From Pseudomonadota bacterium (lineage in GTDB: Bacteria > Pseudomonadota > Gammaproteobacteria > Burkholderiales > Burkholderiaceae_C), in assembly GCA_023442945.1 (NCBI GenBank), contig JAEZWW010000038.1, positions 1 to 51,274 of the forward strand: a stretch of 51,274 nt of DNA. Reading direction: 5' to 3'. The notes beneath the pieces were generated by a model that worked only from the letters and a program-made list of their open reading frames with translations, did no database searches and was not told the origin of the DNA. The translations under genes were made by a program, and so were the position numbers. Below, piece by piece: positions 41,395-49,500 of this stretch; within the stretch, counting starts at the first letter, position 1, and every line of letters starts with the position of its first letter.

Positions 41395-42648
41395 TCAGGG
41401 TTGGCCGATGGCATCCAGCAACGCATGGACGTCTGCCATGTCGTTGAAGACGGACGGTGACACCCGCGCATGGTTGGCGCGCAAGGTGATCACGACTTTG
41501 GCTGCGTCCAACCGCGGTGCCAGGCGCGAAGCGTCCTGGTAGGCCACGGTCACGATCGGTGAGGTGCTGTCTTCTGGCGTCACGACCTTGAAGCCCTTGC
41601 TGCGCAGGCCTTGTTGCAGTGCGCGCAGCATGGGTTGGCGGTAGGCCTCGATGGTCGGCACGCCCAAATTCAAGATCCAGTCCAGAGAGACGGCGCAGGC
41701 CGTTTCCACCGCCTGCGCGGGGAACGAACCCATGAAGTAGCCCGACACCGAGTTGATCTGTTCGCTTTCGTAGGGCACCGCGCCAGCAGGGTCCAACGGG
41801 TAGACGTGCAGGATGGGCGCCGCGAAGTTGCGCGTTTGCCGGTAGCCGTACCAAGGGCGTTTGAGTTGGGGCAGCAAGGCTTTGCGAACGTAGAGAAACG
41901 CGAAGCCGAAGTCGCCCATGAGCCATTTGTAGGTGCCGCAGGCGGCAAAGTCCACGCCCGTGGCCTTCACGTCAATCGGGACGGCACCGGCGGACTGGAT
42001 CAGATCCACATACACCAGCGCGCCGCGCGTGTGCGCCAGGTCGCACAAGGCCTTGAGGTCATGGGTGAAGCCGTTGTAGAGCGATACGTGCGACACCGCG
42101 ACGAGCTTGGTCCCCGGCACGATGGCGGCAGCCATGTCCTTCAGCGAGATGCGGTAGCTATCGTCCATCCGCACGGTCACGACATCCAGGCCTTGCTTCT
42201 GGTATTGCTCGTACATGTAGAACGAGCCCACGAAGTGCAGGGCGTCCGTCACAACGCGGCCGCCTGCTGAGGGCAAGCCCAACGATTGGGTCACAAGGTA
42301 CTCGCCCATGGACGTCGACGGAACATACGTGACCTCGTCCGTGTCGGCGTTGATGAGCTGCGCAAACTTGGCGGTGGCCGACACCGCGCCCGGGCCGAGC
42401 GAAAGTTTGGCGTCGCCGTACTTGTGCAGGGCGTTCGTGGCGCCCTGGTTCCAAGGATGGTCGGCCGCCGAATTGAGGAACACCCGGCCCGCGACGCCAG
42501 GAAACTGCTCTTTGGCTGGCAGCACGGTGGACGCCTGAGCATCGGGCATCCAGCCGTCGCCACCGCAGGCGGGCAATTGGGTCAACACAGCGGAAGCCAG
42601 ACTGGCGCCTCCAGCTTTCTTGAAAAAGGCGCGGCGCGCGAAATCCAT
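41395..42648 (-). CDS. Tat-type lipoprotein, class V aminotransferase fold (IPN epimerase-like)
   Basis: 417 residues. The start MDFARRAFFKKAGGASLASAV has a twin-arginine motif (ARRAFFKK) and the segment ends in a lipobox LPAC (C28). The rest is a PLP-dependent class V aminotransferase fold: HFVGSFYMYEQYQ, SHVSLYNGFTHDL, PLP-ring residues D215/Q218 in VYVDLIQSAGA, PLP Lys K241 in CGTYKWLMGDFGFAF, and a final arginine in NHARVSPSVFN. The fold fits the isopenicillin N epimerase/cysteine desulfurase branch; substrate unknown. Tat export suits a protein that folds with PLP before export. Start ATG 42648 has GAGGGA six bases upstream. The operon partner is a RidA lipoprotein; the regulator gene lies 167 bases upstream. 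Confidence 0.84.
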   Translation of the reverse strand: MDFARRAFFKKAGGASLASAVLTQLPACGGDGWMPDAQASTVLPAKEQFPGVAGRVFLNSAADHPWNQGATNALHKYGDAKLSLGPGAVSATAKFAQLINADTDEVTYVPSTSMGEYLVTQSLGLPSAGGRVVTDALHFVGSFYMYEQYQKQGLDVVTVRMDDSYRISLKDMAAAIVPGTKLVAVSHVSLYNGFTHDLKALCDLAHTRGALVYVDLIQSAGAVPIDVKATGVDFAACGTYKWLMGDFGFAFLYVRKALLPQLKRPWYGYRQTRNFAAPILHVYPLDPAGAVPYESEQINSVSGYFMGSFPAQAVETACAVSLDWILNLGVPTIEAYRQPMLRALQQGLRSKGFKVVTPEDSTSPIVTVAYQDASRLAPRLDAAKVVITLRANHARVSPSVFNDMADVHALLDAIGQP

Positions 42649-42665
42649 GGCGTCCCTCGATATAG

Positions 42666-42679
42666 ACAAATTGTTGAAA
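42666..42679. promoter_or_regulatory. Candidate operator site 1
   Basis: ACAAATTGTTGAAA, 18 bases before the aminotransferase-fold gene start codon. It matches site 2 at 42759-42772 in 13 of 14 bases, same orientation, 93 bases apart. Confidence 0.45.
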
Positions 42680-42751
42680 CGTGGCGTCGATTAAGCCCCA
42701 TATCCCACGAAGCACGCTGATGAGCGCTGGGGTTCGCAAATCGGCTCAGAA

Positions 42752-42782
42752 ATTATCTACAAAATGTTGAAATTCGGGTCAA
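42752..42782 (-). promoter_or_regulatory. Candidate promoter of the PLP/RidA operon
   Basis: On the minus strand: TTGACC (42777-42782) as -35 and GATAAT (42752-42757) as -10, 19 bases apart; the alternative -10 TAGATA gives 17. It is in an unusually AT-rich stretch. Candidate operator site 2 lies in its spacer. Confidence 0.45.
42759..42772. promoter_or_regulatory. Candidate operator site 2
   Basis: ACAAAATGTTGAAA, within the spacer of the candidate promoter and one mismatch from site 1. A regulator binding here would block RNA polymerase; binding both sites could loop the leader. The YheO/DauR-like protein encoded next door is the obvious candidate. Confidence 0.45.
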
Positions 42783-42815
42783 GGGAATACCCGCGGAAAC
42801 GCTGGGCAGGTGGCG

Positions 42816-43571
42816 TCAGCGCTCCGGCGTGAATCCGTCGCGCTCTCGCAGCAGGTCCAGATAGTTGTAGACCGTGTAGCGGGTGACCCCGAGAGCGCGA
42901 GCCACGTGCCCAACGCCGCCCCGCAGCAGCAGCACACCCCGATGCACCATGGAGCGCAGGACCTCCAACTTTTCGTCGCGGCTCATCGCGTCGACCGGCT
43001 TACCAAGGCGAGTGACCGCATCTTCGACAATGACTTGGATCATCGTTCGCAAGTCGTGCGCAGAGCGGGTGAGAGGCGGAGTAGTCGCAGCCGCAGCCGC
43101 AGCCGCAGCCGCAGCCGTGGGCAGTGTTGCCGAAGCGGCCGACTCACCGGTGGTTGAGCCCAGAAAGCTTCCTATCCAGCGCACGGCTTGTTCCGCGTGG
43201 GCGAGGTCGGCATTCATGCACAGGGCCAAAAACGGAATGCCCTCGGCATCGCGGAACACCACGGTGGCCGACTTGAGCGGCCGCCCGTCTGGCGCCAGCG
43301 TGGGGTAGTCGGTGATGACCGAGTGCTGTGCCGCGCCGCGCGTGCTCAATTCCCTCTTGGCGGCGAGGAAGGCCTTGTCATTGAGGGGCCCACCCAGCAG
43401 GGAATCGCCGATTTTCCGCCCCGTCACGTGGCCGTTGAACAAGTGGATGACCGAGCGTTCTGGCTGGTCGAGATCGTGCAACACGACTTCCACGTGTGGC
43501 CCCACCATCGTCTGCCACGCAGGCAAAGTCGCCGTGATGGCGGTGGTGATGAGTGCTCGGGAGCGGTCCAT
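42816..43571 (-). CDS. YheO/DauR-like transcriptional regulator
   Basis: 251 residues. The N-terminal YheO-type PAS-like domain (about 1-125) shows TMVGPHVEVVLHDLDQPERSVIHLFNGHVTGRKIGDSL and LKSATVVFRDAEGIPFLALCMN, hallmark blocks of the family. A linker with an alanine run (about 155-170) leads to a C-terminal helix-turn-helix (about 205-245): GGVGHVARALGVTRYTVYNYLDLL. The family includes DauR, repressor of the D-arginine catabolic operon in Pseudomonas, and TtuA-type regulators of amino-acid genes. It is on the same strand and upstream of the PLP/RidA genes, 167 bases away. The ATG at 43571 begins the family's first helix; the longer frame overlaps the upstream HAD gene and is rejected. Confidence 0.85.
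   Translation of the reverse strand: MDRSRALITTAITATLPAWQTMVGPHVEVVLHDLDQPERSVIHLFNGHVTGRKIGDSLLGGPLNDKAFLAAKRELSTRGAAQHSVITDYPTLAPDGRPLKSATVVFRDAEGIPFLALCMNADLAHAEQAVRWIGSFLGSTTGESAASATLPTAAAAAAAAAATTPPLTRSAHDLRTMIQVIVEDAVTRLGKPVDAMSRDEKLEVLRSMVHRGVLLLRGGVGHVARALGVTRYTVYNYLDLLRERDGFTPER
43087..43116. repeat. Hexanucleotide microsatellite GCAGCC x5
   Basis: Five perfect GCAGCC units, preceded by an extra partial unit. It codes on the minus strand for the alanine run between the sensor and DNA-binding domains of the regulator. Unit length is a multiple of three, so changes in copy number would keep the frame. Confidence 0.9.
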
Positions 43572-43593
43572 GTCGGGAATGTGGAAAGCGTGT

Positions 43594-44529
43594 TCAGCGT
43601 CGGCCAACAACAGAACGGGTCTGCCGCGCATTGCTTCGCCGTTGACCTAGCAGCACCGTCGCCATCTCCGCAAACCCCGCCCCGCGCTCGCCCACCGTCA
43701 CATAGCGCGGAAAAGTCTGCAACTGGCTGGCAAAGCGCGCGATGTTGGCGACGCCCACGCTCTGGCTGAAGTGCTGGAACATGACCTGGTCGTTGGTCGA
43801 ATCGCCGATGAAGACCCAGCGCTGTTGCTGCGCGGCCAGGTCGTCGATGCCGAACAGCTCGCGCGCGATCCAGCACGCGCCGACCCATTTGTTGTGCGCG
43901 CCGATCCAACCGTTGATGTGGATGCTGCTGACGGTGGCCTGCAGGCCTTCGGCGCGCATCAGGGCGACGACCTGGGCGATCTGCGCATCGTCTAGGTGAG
44001 CGAATTCGCTGTGGTCGATGGCGATGTCGGTTTCGCGCCCGGGCGAGTCCTGCGCCAGCGTGGCGCCGGGCACTTCGCGCAGGATGCGGGCGGCCACGCG
44101 CTGCAGGTGGGCGAAGTTGGCCTGGCGTGTGGCGGCGTCGTCGAGATACAGTTTTGATAGCTGGCTGCGCACATGCGGCGCGGGCTGGCGCTCGATTTCT
44201 TTTGAAATCACGTTGTTGGAGGAGGGCCCGCCAGCGCCCGCGGCCGGTGGCGTGGCGACCAGGGCGACGGCCCCGTTTTCTGCCACGATGGCGTCCAGCG
44301 GCCAGGCCAGGGCGAAGGCTTCGCTCCAGCCGACGGGGCGGCCGGTGACGGCGATGACGCGCACGCCCTCCGCGCGCAACGCCGCCAGCGCAGCCAGCGC
44401 GTCGGGCGTGATAGCGCCGTCGGTGGTCAGTGTGTCGTCGATGTCGGTGAAGACGCCGACCGCGTCGCGCCAGGCGCCGGGCGGCAGCTCAAGCAGCGGC
44501 AACCAACGGGGCGGCGGCGCGCCCGTCAT
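43594..44529 (-). CDS. HAD superfamily phosphatase (Cof/MPGP-like) with inserted repeat
   Basis: 311 residues. HAD motif I FTDIDDTLTTDGAI (about 27-40), motif II VIAVTGRPVGWSEAF, motif III region around NGWIGAHNKWVG, and motif IV VFIGDSTNDQVMFQHF. The cap position and motifs fit type IIB (Cof-like) phosphatases such as mannosyl-3-phosphoglycerate or sucrose phosphatase. Around residues 105-128 the protein carries SNNVISKEIERQPAPHVRSQ, encoded by dispersed repeat R13; it falls in the cap, after VAENGAVAL, so the fold may tolerate it. The ATG at 44529 overlaps the upstream thioesterase stop (ATGA). Substrate unknown. Confidence 0.82.
   Translation of the reverse strand: MTGAPPPRWLPLLELPPGAWRDAVGVFTDIDDTLTTDGAITPDALAALAALRAEGVRVIAVTGRPVGWSEAFALAWPLDAIVAENGAVALVATPPAAGAGGPSSNNVISKEIERQPAPHVRSQLSKLYLDDAATRQANFAHLQRVAARILREVPGATLAQDSPGRETDIAIDHSEFAHLDDAQIAQVVALMRAEGLQATVSSIHINGWIGAHNKWVGACWIARELFGIDDLAAQQQRWVFIGDSTNDQVMFQHFSQSVGVANIARFASQLQTFPRYVTVGERGAGFAEMATVLLGQRRSNARQTRSVVGRR
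44150..44212 (+). repeat. Dispersed repeat copy R13, in frame in a HAD phosphatase
   Basis: TTTTGATAGCTGGCTGCGCA then CATGCGGCGCGGGCTGGCG and GATTTCTTTTGAAATC: full outline of the repeat. The HAD gene reads through it on the opposite strand without a stop. Confidence 0.75.
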
Positions 44530-45017
44530 GCCGGCATCGCGGGCGGTGCGTCGGCGCTGCCCTCGCGCCCCGGCAACGCACGCGGGCGGCCGGTGTCGTC
44601 GATGGCCACGTAGGTCAGCGACGCTTCGGTGACCTTGATGAAATGGCCCTGGCGCTCAAAGCGCTCAGCGAACACGCTGACCTTGACGGTGACCGAGGTC
44701 TTGCCGACGCGCTCTACCTTGGCCAGAAAGCTCAGGATGTCACCGACGCGCACCGGCTGCTTGAACACGAACTGGTTCACCGCCACGGTCGCCATGCGGC
44801 CCTGGGCATAGCGCGCCGGCAGCACCGACCCGGCCAGATCGACCTGGGCCATGACCCAGCCGCCGAAGATGTCGCCATTGCCGTTGGCGTCGGCCGGCAT
44901 GGGCATGACCTTCATCACCAGTTCATGGTCGGTCGGCAGGCACACCTCGGGCGCGTCAACGGCCCTGGTGTTGGGCTTGCGCAGGTGGTCGGAGGCTTCG
45001 CGGGGGATGGAGGACAT
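44526..45017 (-). CDS. YciA-like acyl-CoA thioesterase
   Basis: A 163-residue hotdog-fold protein of the YciA/BACH group. Family blocks: ELVMKVMPMPADANGNGDIFGGWVMAQVDLAGS (NGDIFGGWV holds the conserved Asn/Asp and helix start), ARYAQGRMATVAVNQFVFKQPVRVGDILSF, and VFAERFERQGHFIKVTEASLTYVAID. These enzymes hydrolyse a broad range of acyl-CoAs, including isovaleryl-CoA-size substrates, in the cytosol. The ATG at 45017 is used (a GTG lies two codons earlier). It is 39 bases from the divergent ABC exporter gene and is translationally coupled to the HAD phosphatase. Confidence 0.9.
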   Translation of the reverse strand: MSSIPREASDHLRKPNTRAVDAPEVCLPTDHELVMKVMPMPADANGNGDIFGGWVMAQVDLAGSVLPARYAQGRMATVAVNQFVFKQPVRVGDILSFLAKVERVGKTSVTVKVSVFAERFERQGHFIKVTEASLTYVAIDDTGRPRALPGREGSADAPPAMPA

Positions 45018-45056
45018 GGGCACAATCGGCAGCTTCTGTGCTCTGAATTGTCCTTC

Positions 45057-46913
45057 ATGCGCGGCGGCGGCGAACGTTCCTACACTCCAGCGGCTTTATC
45101 TTCGCCGGGCGGTCAGCGCTCGGACTGGCGTACCCTCGCGCGTCTGCTGCCCTACCTGTGGCAGTACCGCTGGCGCGTGGCGGCGGCGCTGCTGTTCGTC
45201 ATCGGCGCCAAGGTGGCCAACGTGGGCGTGCCGGTGTTGCTTAAACACCTGGTCGACGCGATGAGCATCAAGCCGGGCGAGCCGGCCGCGGTGCTGGTGG
45301 TGCCGGCCGGGCTGTTGCTGGCCTACGGCGGCCTGCGGCTGATGACCTCGTTGTTCACCGAATTGCGCGAGCTGGTGTTTGCCAAGGCGACCCAGGGCGC
45401 GTCGCGGCAGATCGCGCTGCAGACCTTCGAGCACCTGCATGGACTGAGCCTGCGATTCCATCTGGAGCGCCAGACCGGCGGCATGACGCGCGACATCGAA
45501 CGCGGCGTGCGCGGGATTGAATCGCTGGTCTCGTTCTCGCTCTATTCGATCGTGCCGACGCTGGTCGAAGTGGTGATGGTGCTGACCATCCTGGCGGTGA
45601 AGTTCGACGCCAGCTTCGCCTGGATCACCGGCATCGCGCTGGTGCTGTACATCGGCTTCACGGTGGTGGTGACGGAGTGGCGCACGCAGTTCCGGCGCCA
45701 GGCCAACGAAGCCGATTCGCAGGCCCACACCAAGGCCATCGATTCGCTGCTGAACTACGAAACGGTCAAGTACTTCAACAATGAGGCGTTCGAGTCGCGC
45801 CGCTATGACGACAGCCTGGAACGCCTGCGTGCCGCGCGGCTGAAGAGCCAGACCACGCTGTCGCTGCTGAACACCGGGCAACAGCTGATCATCGCCACGG
45901 CGCTGGTGGTGATGCTGTGGCGCGCCACGCAGGGCGTGGTCGACGGCAAGCTGACGCTGGGCGATCTGGTGATGGTCAACGCCTTCATGATTCAGCTGTA
46001 CATCCCGCTCAACTTTCTGGGCGTGATCTACCGCGAGATCAAGCAGAACCTCACCGACCTCGACAAGATGTTCACGCTGATGGACCGTGAGCGCGAGATC
46101 GCCGACGCGCCGGACGCTGAGCCGCTGCGCACCAACGGGCCGGTCGACGTGCGCTTTGACGATGTGCATTTCGCCTACGAAGCGGCGCGGCCGATCCTGC
46201 ATGGCCTGAGCTTCGACATCCCGGCGGGCAAGACCGTGGCGGTGGTGGGCGCGTCGGGTGCGGGAAAGTCCACGCTGGCGCGCCTGTTGTTCCGCTTCTA
46301 CGACGTGGGCTGGCCCGATCACCCGGAGGTACCGTCCGGCCGCATCCTGATCGCTGGGCAGGACATCCGCAGCGTGACGCAGGCCAGTGTCCGCCGCGCC
46401 ATCGGCATCGTGCCGCAGGACACGGTGCTGTTCAACGACACGGTGGCCTACAACATCCGCTATGGCCGGCCCGAGGCCACCGATGCCGAGGTCGAGCAGG
46501 CCGCGCGCGCCGCCCACATCCACGACTTCATCCAGAGCACGCCCAACGGCTACGCGACGATGGTGGGCGAACGTGGGTTGAAGCTGTCGGGCGGAGAGAA
46601 GCAACGCATCGCCATCGCGCGCACACTGCTGAAAGACCCGCCGGTGCTGATCTTCGACGAGGCGACCAGCGCGCTGGATTCGGCCAACGAGCGCGCCATC
46701 CAGGCCGAACTGCGCCAAGCTGCTCGTGGCAAGACTACGTTGGTGATCGCGCACCGTTTGTCGACCGTGGTCGACGCGCATGAAATTCTGGTCATGGACG
46801 CGGGGCGCATCGTTGAGCGTGGCACCCACCTCGCGCTGCTGGCAGCGCAAGGGCGCTATGCGCAGATGTGGGCGCTGCAGCAGAGCGCCGAACGCCAGGA
46901 AACAGCGGCATGA
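45057..46913 (+). CDS. Atm1-type ABC exporter (fused permease-ATPase)
   Basis: A 618-residue half-transporter. Six-helix membrane domain about 30-340, with the Atm1/HMT1 family block DSLLNYETVKYFNNEAFE. ATPase domain about 370-605: Walker A VVGASGAGKSTL, Q-loop GIVPQDTVLFND, signature KLSGGEKQRIAIA, Walker B VLIFDEATSALD, H-loop IAHRLSTV. It dimerises in the inner membrane. Atm1-type exporters move glutathione-linked compounds, persulfides or metal-glutathione complexes out of the cytosol. The ATG at 45057 gives the usual family length; the upstream extension lies over the divergent thioesterase gene and is rejected. Confidence 0.9.
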   Translation: MRGGGERSYTPAALSSPGGQRSDWRTLARLLPYLWQYRWRVAAALLFVIGAKVANVGVPVLLKHLVDAMSIKPGEPAAVLVVPAGLLLAYGGLRLMTSLFTELRELVFAKATQGASRQIALQTFEHLHGLSLRFHLERQTGGMTRDIERGVRGIESLVSFSLYSIVPTLVEVVMVLTILAVKFDASFAWITGIALVLYIGFTVVVTEWRTQFRRQANEADSQAHTKAIDSLLNYETVKYFNNEAFESRRYDDSLERLRAARLKSQTTLSLLNTGQQLIIATALVVMLWRATQGVVDGKLTLGDLVMVNAFMIQLYIPLNFLGVIYREIKQNLTDLDKMFTLMDREREIADAPDAEPLRTNGPVDVRFDDVHFAYEAARPILHGLSFDIPAGKTVAVVGASGAGKSTLARLLFRFYDVGWPDHPEVPSGRILIAGQDIRSVTQASVRRAIGIVPQDTVLFNDTVAYNIRYGRPEATDAEVEQAARAAHIHDFIQSTPNGYATMVGERGLKLSGGEKQRIAIARTLLKDPPVLIFDEATSALDSANERAIQAELRQAARGKTTLVIAHRLSTVVDAHEILVMDAGRIVERGTHLALLAAQGRYAQMWALQQSAERQETAA

Positions 46914-46971
46914 ACCTGCTTACTTGAGGCAAAATTTGGTGGCATGTGAGGACCGTTGGCATGGCCTAGGG

Positions 46972-46999
46972 TTAACCTGTAGCTCTTGGTTCGTAGAAT
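46972..46999 (+). promoter_or_regulatory. Candidate promoter of gltIJKL
   Basis: TTAACC (46972-46977) and TAGAAT (46994-46999, five of six to the -10 consensus) with a 16-base spacer. They lie 61 bases before the gltI start in the only sizeable gap upstream of the operon. Confidence 0.4.
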
Positions 47000-47060
47000 G
47001 CCGTTGTGGAACTCTCACTCCACACATTTCGCTGTGGAGTATCTGTTGAAAGGAATCTGC

Positions 47061-47960
47061 ATGTTCAAAAAGCAACTTCTTGCTCTGTCCGTGATGGCAC
47101 TCGTGGCGGGTGGCGCTGTGGCCCAGACGCCCGACACGCTGGCCAAGATCAAATCCAATGGCACCGTCAACCTGGGCGTTCGCGATTCGTCCGGTCTGGC
47201 CTTCACCATCGGTGGCGGCAAGTACGTGGGCTTTCACACTGAAATGGCCGAGCGCATCATCGATGACCTGGGCAAGCAGCTGGGCATCAAGCCGAAGATC
47301 AACTACCAGGTGATCACCTCGCAGAACCGCGTGCCGCTGGTGCAAAACGGCACCATCGACTTTGAGTGTGGCTCCACCACCAACAACACCGCGCGCCAGA
47401 AGGACGTGGACTTCGCCTTCACCACCTACGTGGAAGAAGTGCGCATCCTGACCAAGAAAAATTCGGGCATCAAGGGCATTGCCGACCTGAAGGGCAAGAC
47501 CGTGGCCACGACCACCGGCACGACCTCGGTGCAGACCCTGCGCAAGAACAAGCGTGCTGAAGGCATCGACTTCAAGGAACTCACCGGTAAAGACCACGCC
47601 GACAGCTTCCTGCTGCTGGAGTCCGGCCGTGCTGATGCCTTCGTGATGGATGGTTCCATCCTGGCCGCCAACGCCGCTAAGTCCAAGGCACCGAACGACT
47701 ACGCCATCGTTGGCGAAGTGCTGTCGGTCGAGCCGATCGCCTGCATGATGCCCAAGGGCGACGCCAAGCTGAAAAAGGCGATTGACGACAGCATCGTGCG
47801 CCAGATCAAGGATGGCTCGTTGGCCAAGCTGTACGACAAGTGGTTCATGCAGCCGATTCCGCCGAACAACGTGAACCTGAACATGCCGGCTTCTGCCAGC
47901 ACCAAGGACGCGTGGGCGAATCCGAACGACAAGCCGATGGAATCTTACGCCGTCAAGTAA
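47061..47960 (+). CDS. gltI: Glutamate/aspartate-binding protein of ABC importer
   Basis: 299 residues. A Sec signal peptide (MFKKQLLALSVMALVAGGAVAQ, cleaved after VAQ) is followed by a family 3 periplasmic binding domain: VNLGVRDSSGLAFTIGGGKYVGFHTEMAERI, QVITSQNRVPLVQNGTIDFECGSTTNN, VATTTGTTSVQTLRKN and ADAFVMDGSILAANA. The STTNN and TGTTSVQ blocks are typical of GltI/AatJ (glutamate/aspartate). It binds the amino acid in the periplasm and hands it to GltJK. AAGGA lies seven bases before the ATG. It is the first gene of a complete four-gene operon ending in a terminator. Confidence 0.93.
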   Translation: MFKKQLLALSVMALVAGGAVAQTPDTLAKIKSNGTVNLGVRDSSGLAFTIGGGKYVGFHTEMAERIIDDLGKQLGIKPKINYQVITSQNRVPLVQNGTIDFECGSTTNNTARQKDVDFAFTTYVEEVRILTKKNSGIKGIADLKGKTVATTTGTTSVQTLRKNKRAEGIDFKELTGKDHADSFLLLESGRADAFVMDGSILAANAAKSKAPNDYAIVGEVLSVEPIACMMPKGDAKLKKAIDDSIVRQIKDGSLAKLYDKWFMQPIPPNNVNLNMPASASTKDAWANPNDKPMESYAVK

Positions 47961-48058
47961 TCTCGGAGACAGGGTAGCCTGATCGCACGTGCGCCCACCC
48001 CAACCGGGGGGCGCACTGCGTTTCGGGATGATTGAACGGCGGTTGGAGGGACCAGCGT

Positions 48059-48817
48059 ATGGCGATGGAATGGAACGTGCTCTGCAAGGACACGTTGACG
48101 GGAGAGGTGGTCAAGGGTTGCCTTGGCACGGGGCAGGACCAAACCTACCTCAACTGGCTGCTGACCGCCTGGGGTTGGACCGTGGCCGTGGCTTTGTCGG
48201 CCCTGGTCATCGCGCTGGTCGCAGGCTCCATCATCGGCGTGATGCGCACCCTGCCGGACAACCCGTGGCTGGTGCGCTTCGGCAACGCCTGGGTCGAAGG
48301 CTTTCGCAACGTACCGCTGCTGGTGCAGATCTTCCTTTGGTACTTTGCAGTACCGGCGCTGATCCCCGCCATGAAGAACGTGCCGCCCTTTGTGCTGGTG
48401 GTGCTGGCGCTGGGCTTTTTCACCTCGGCGCGGATCGCCGAGCAGGTGCGCGCCGGCATTCAGGCCTTGCCCAAGGGGCAGCGCTACGCGGGCATGGCGC
48501 TGGGCTTCACCACGGTGCAGTACTACCGTTACGTCATCTTGCCGATGGCGTACCGGATCATCATTCCGCCGTTGACCAGCGAGTCGATGAACATCTTCAA
48601 GAACTCGTCGGTCGCTTTTGCCGTGTCGATCCCTGAACTGACGCAGTTTGCCCTTCAAGCCGGTGAAGAGACGGCGCGGCCGATCGAGGTCTACCTTGCC
48701 GTCACGGTGCTCTACGTCATCTCGGCGCTGGTGATCAACCGCATCATGGCCTTCATCGAGAAACGTGCGCAGGTGCCGGGCTTCGTCACCTCGGGCACGG
48801 GCGCGGGAGGGCACTGA
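48059..48817 (+). CDS. gltJ: Glutamate/aspartate ABC importer permease GltJ
   Basis: A 252-residue His/Glu/Gln/Arg/opine-type permease with about five membrane segments. Family marks: the N-terminal TYLNWLLTAWGWTVAVALSALVIALVAG segment, VEGFRNVPLLVQIFLWYFAVPAL, and the ATPase-contact EAA loop EQVRAGIQALPKGQRYAGMALGFTTVQYYRYVILPMAYRIIIPP. The ATG at 48059 has GGAGGG upstream; the earlier TTG extension is rejected. It pairs with GltK, 2 bases downstream of its stop. Confidence 0.92.
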   Translation: MAMEWNVLCKDTLTGEVVKGCLGTGQDQTYLNWLLTAWGWTVAVALSALVIALVAGSIIGVMRTLPDNPWLVRFGNAWVEGFRNVPLLVQIFLWYFAVPALIPAMKNVPPFVLVVLALGFFTSARIAEQVRAGIQALPKGQRYAGMALGFTTVQYYRYVILPMAYRIIIPPLTSESMNIFKNSSVAFAVSIPELTQFALQAGEETARPIEVYLAVTVLYVISALVINRIMAFIEKRAQVPGFVTSGTGAGGH

Positions 48818-48819
48818 AC

Positions 48820-49485
48820 ATGAACCTCGACTTCTCGCTCCTCAACTGGGCGCTGATCCAGAACTTCATCCTCAAGGGCCTGTGGTTCAGCATCACGCTG
48901 ACGGTGGTGGCCACGCTGGGTGGCATCTTCTTCGGCACCTTGCTGGCGCTGATGCGCCTGTCTGGCAAAAAATGGCTGGACGTGCCGGCCGCGATCTACG
49001 TCAACGGCATGCGCAGCATTCCGCTGGTGATGGTGATCCTGTGGTTCTTCCTGCTGGTGCCCTTCATCATCGGGCGGCCCATCGGGGCCGAATACTCGGC
49101 CTTCATCACCTTCATCGCGTTTGAAGCGGCGTACTTCAGCGAGATCATGCGCGCGGGCATCCAGTCGATCCCGCGTGGGCAGGTGTTTGCAGGCCAGGCG
49201 CTCGGCATGACCTACCGCCAGAACATGACGCAAGTCATCCTGCCGCAGGCGTTCCGCAACATGTTGCCGGTGCTGCTGACGCAGACCATCATCCTGTTTC
49301 AGGATACCTCGCTGGTGTACGCCATCGGCGCGTACGATCTGCTCAAGGGCTTCGAGACCGCTGGCAAAAACTACGGTCGCCCCGTCGAGATGTACATGGC
49401 TGCGGCTGTGTTGTACTTCATCATCTGCTTCTCGCTGTCCTGGGCGGTGAAGCGCCTGCACAAGAAGATCGCGATCATTCGCTAA
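48820..49485 (+). CDS. gltK: Glutamate/aspartate ABC importer permease GltK
   Basis: A 221-residue permease of the same family as GltJ: FILKGLWFSITLTVVATLGGIFFGTLLALMRLSGKK, VNGMRSIPLVMVILWFFLLVPFIIG, EAA loop SEIMRAGIQSIPRGQVFAGQALGMTYRQNMTQVILPQAFRNMLP, then QDTSLVYAIGAYDLLKG. It forms the membrane channel with GltJ. It starts two bases after the gltJ stop, so translation is coupled, with gltL 15 bases further on. Confidence 0.92.
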   Translation: MNLDFSLLNWALIQNFILKGLWFSITLTVVATLGGIFFGTLLALMRLSGKKWLDVPAAIYVNGMRSIPLVMVILWFFLLVPFIIGRPIGAEYSAFITFIAFEAAYFSEIMRAGIQSIPRGQVFAGQALGMTYRQNMTQVILPQAFRNMLPVLLTQTIILFQDTSLVYAIGAYDLLKGFETAGKNYGRPVEMYMAAAVLYFIICFSLSWAVKRLHKKIAIIR

Positions 49486-49500
49486 AGCTTGGAGAACCCT

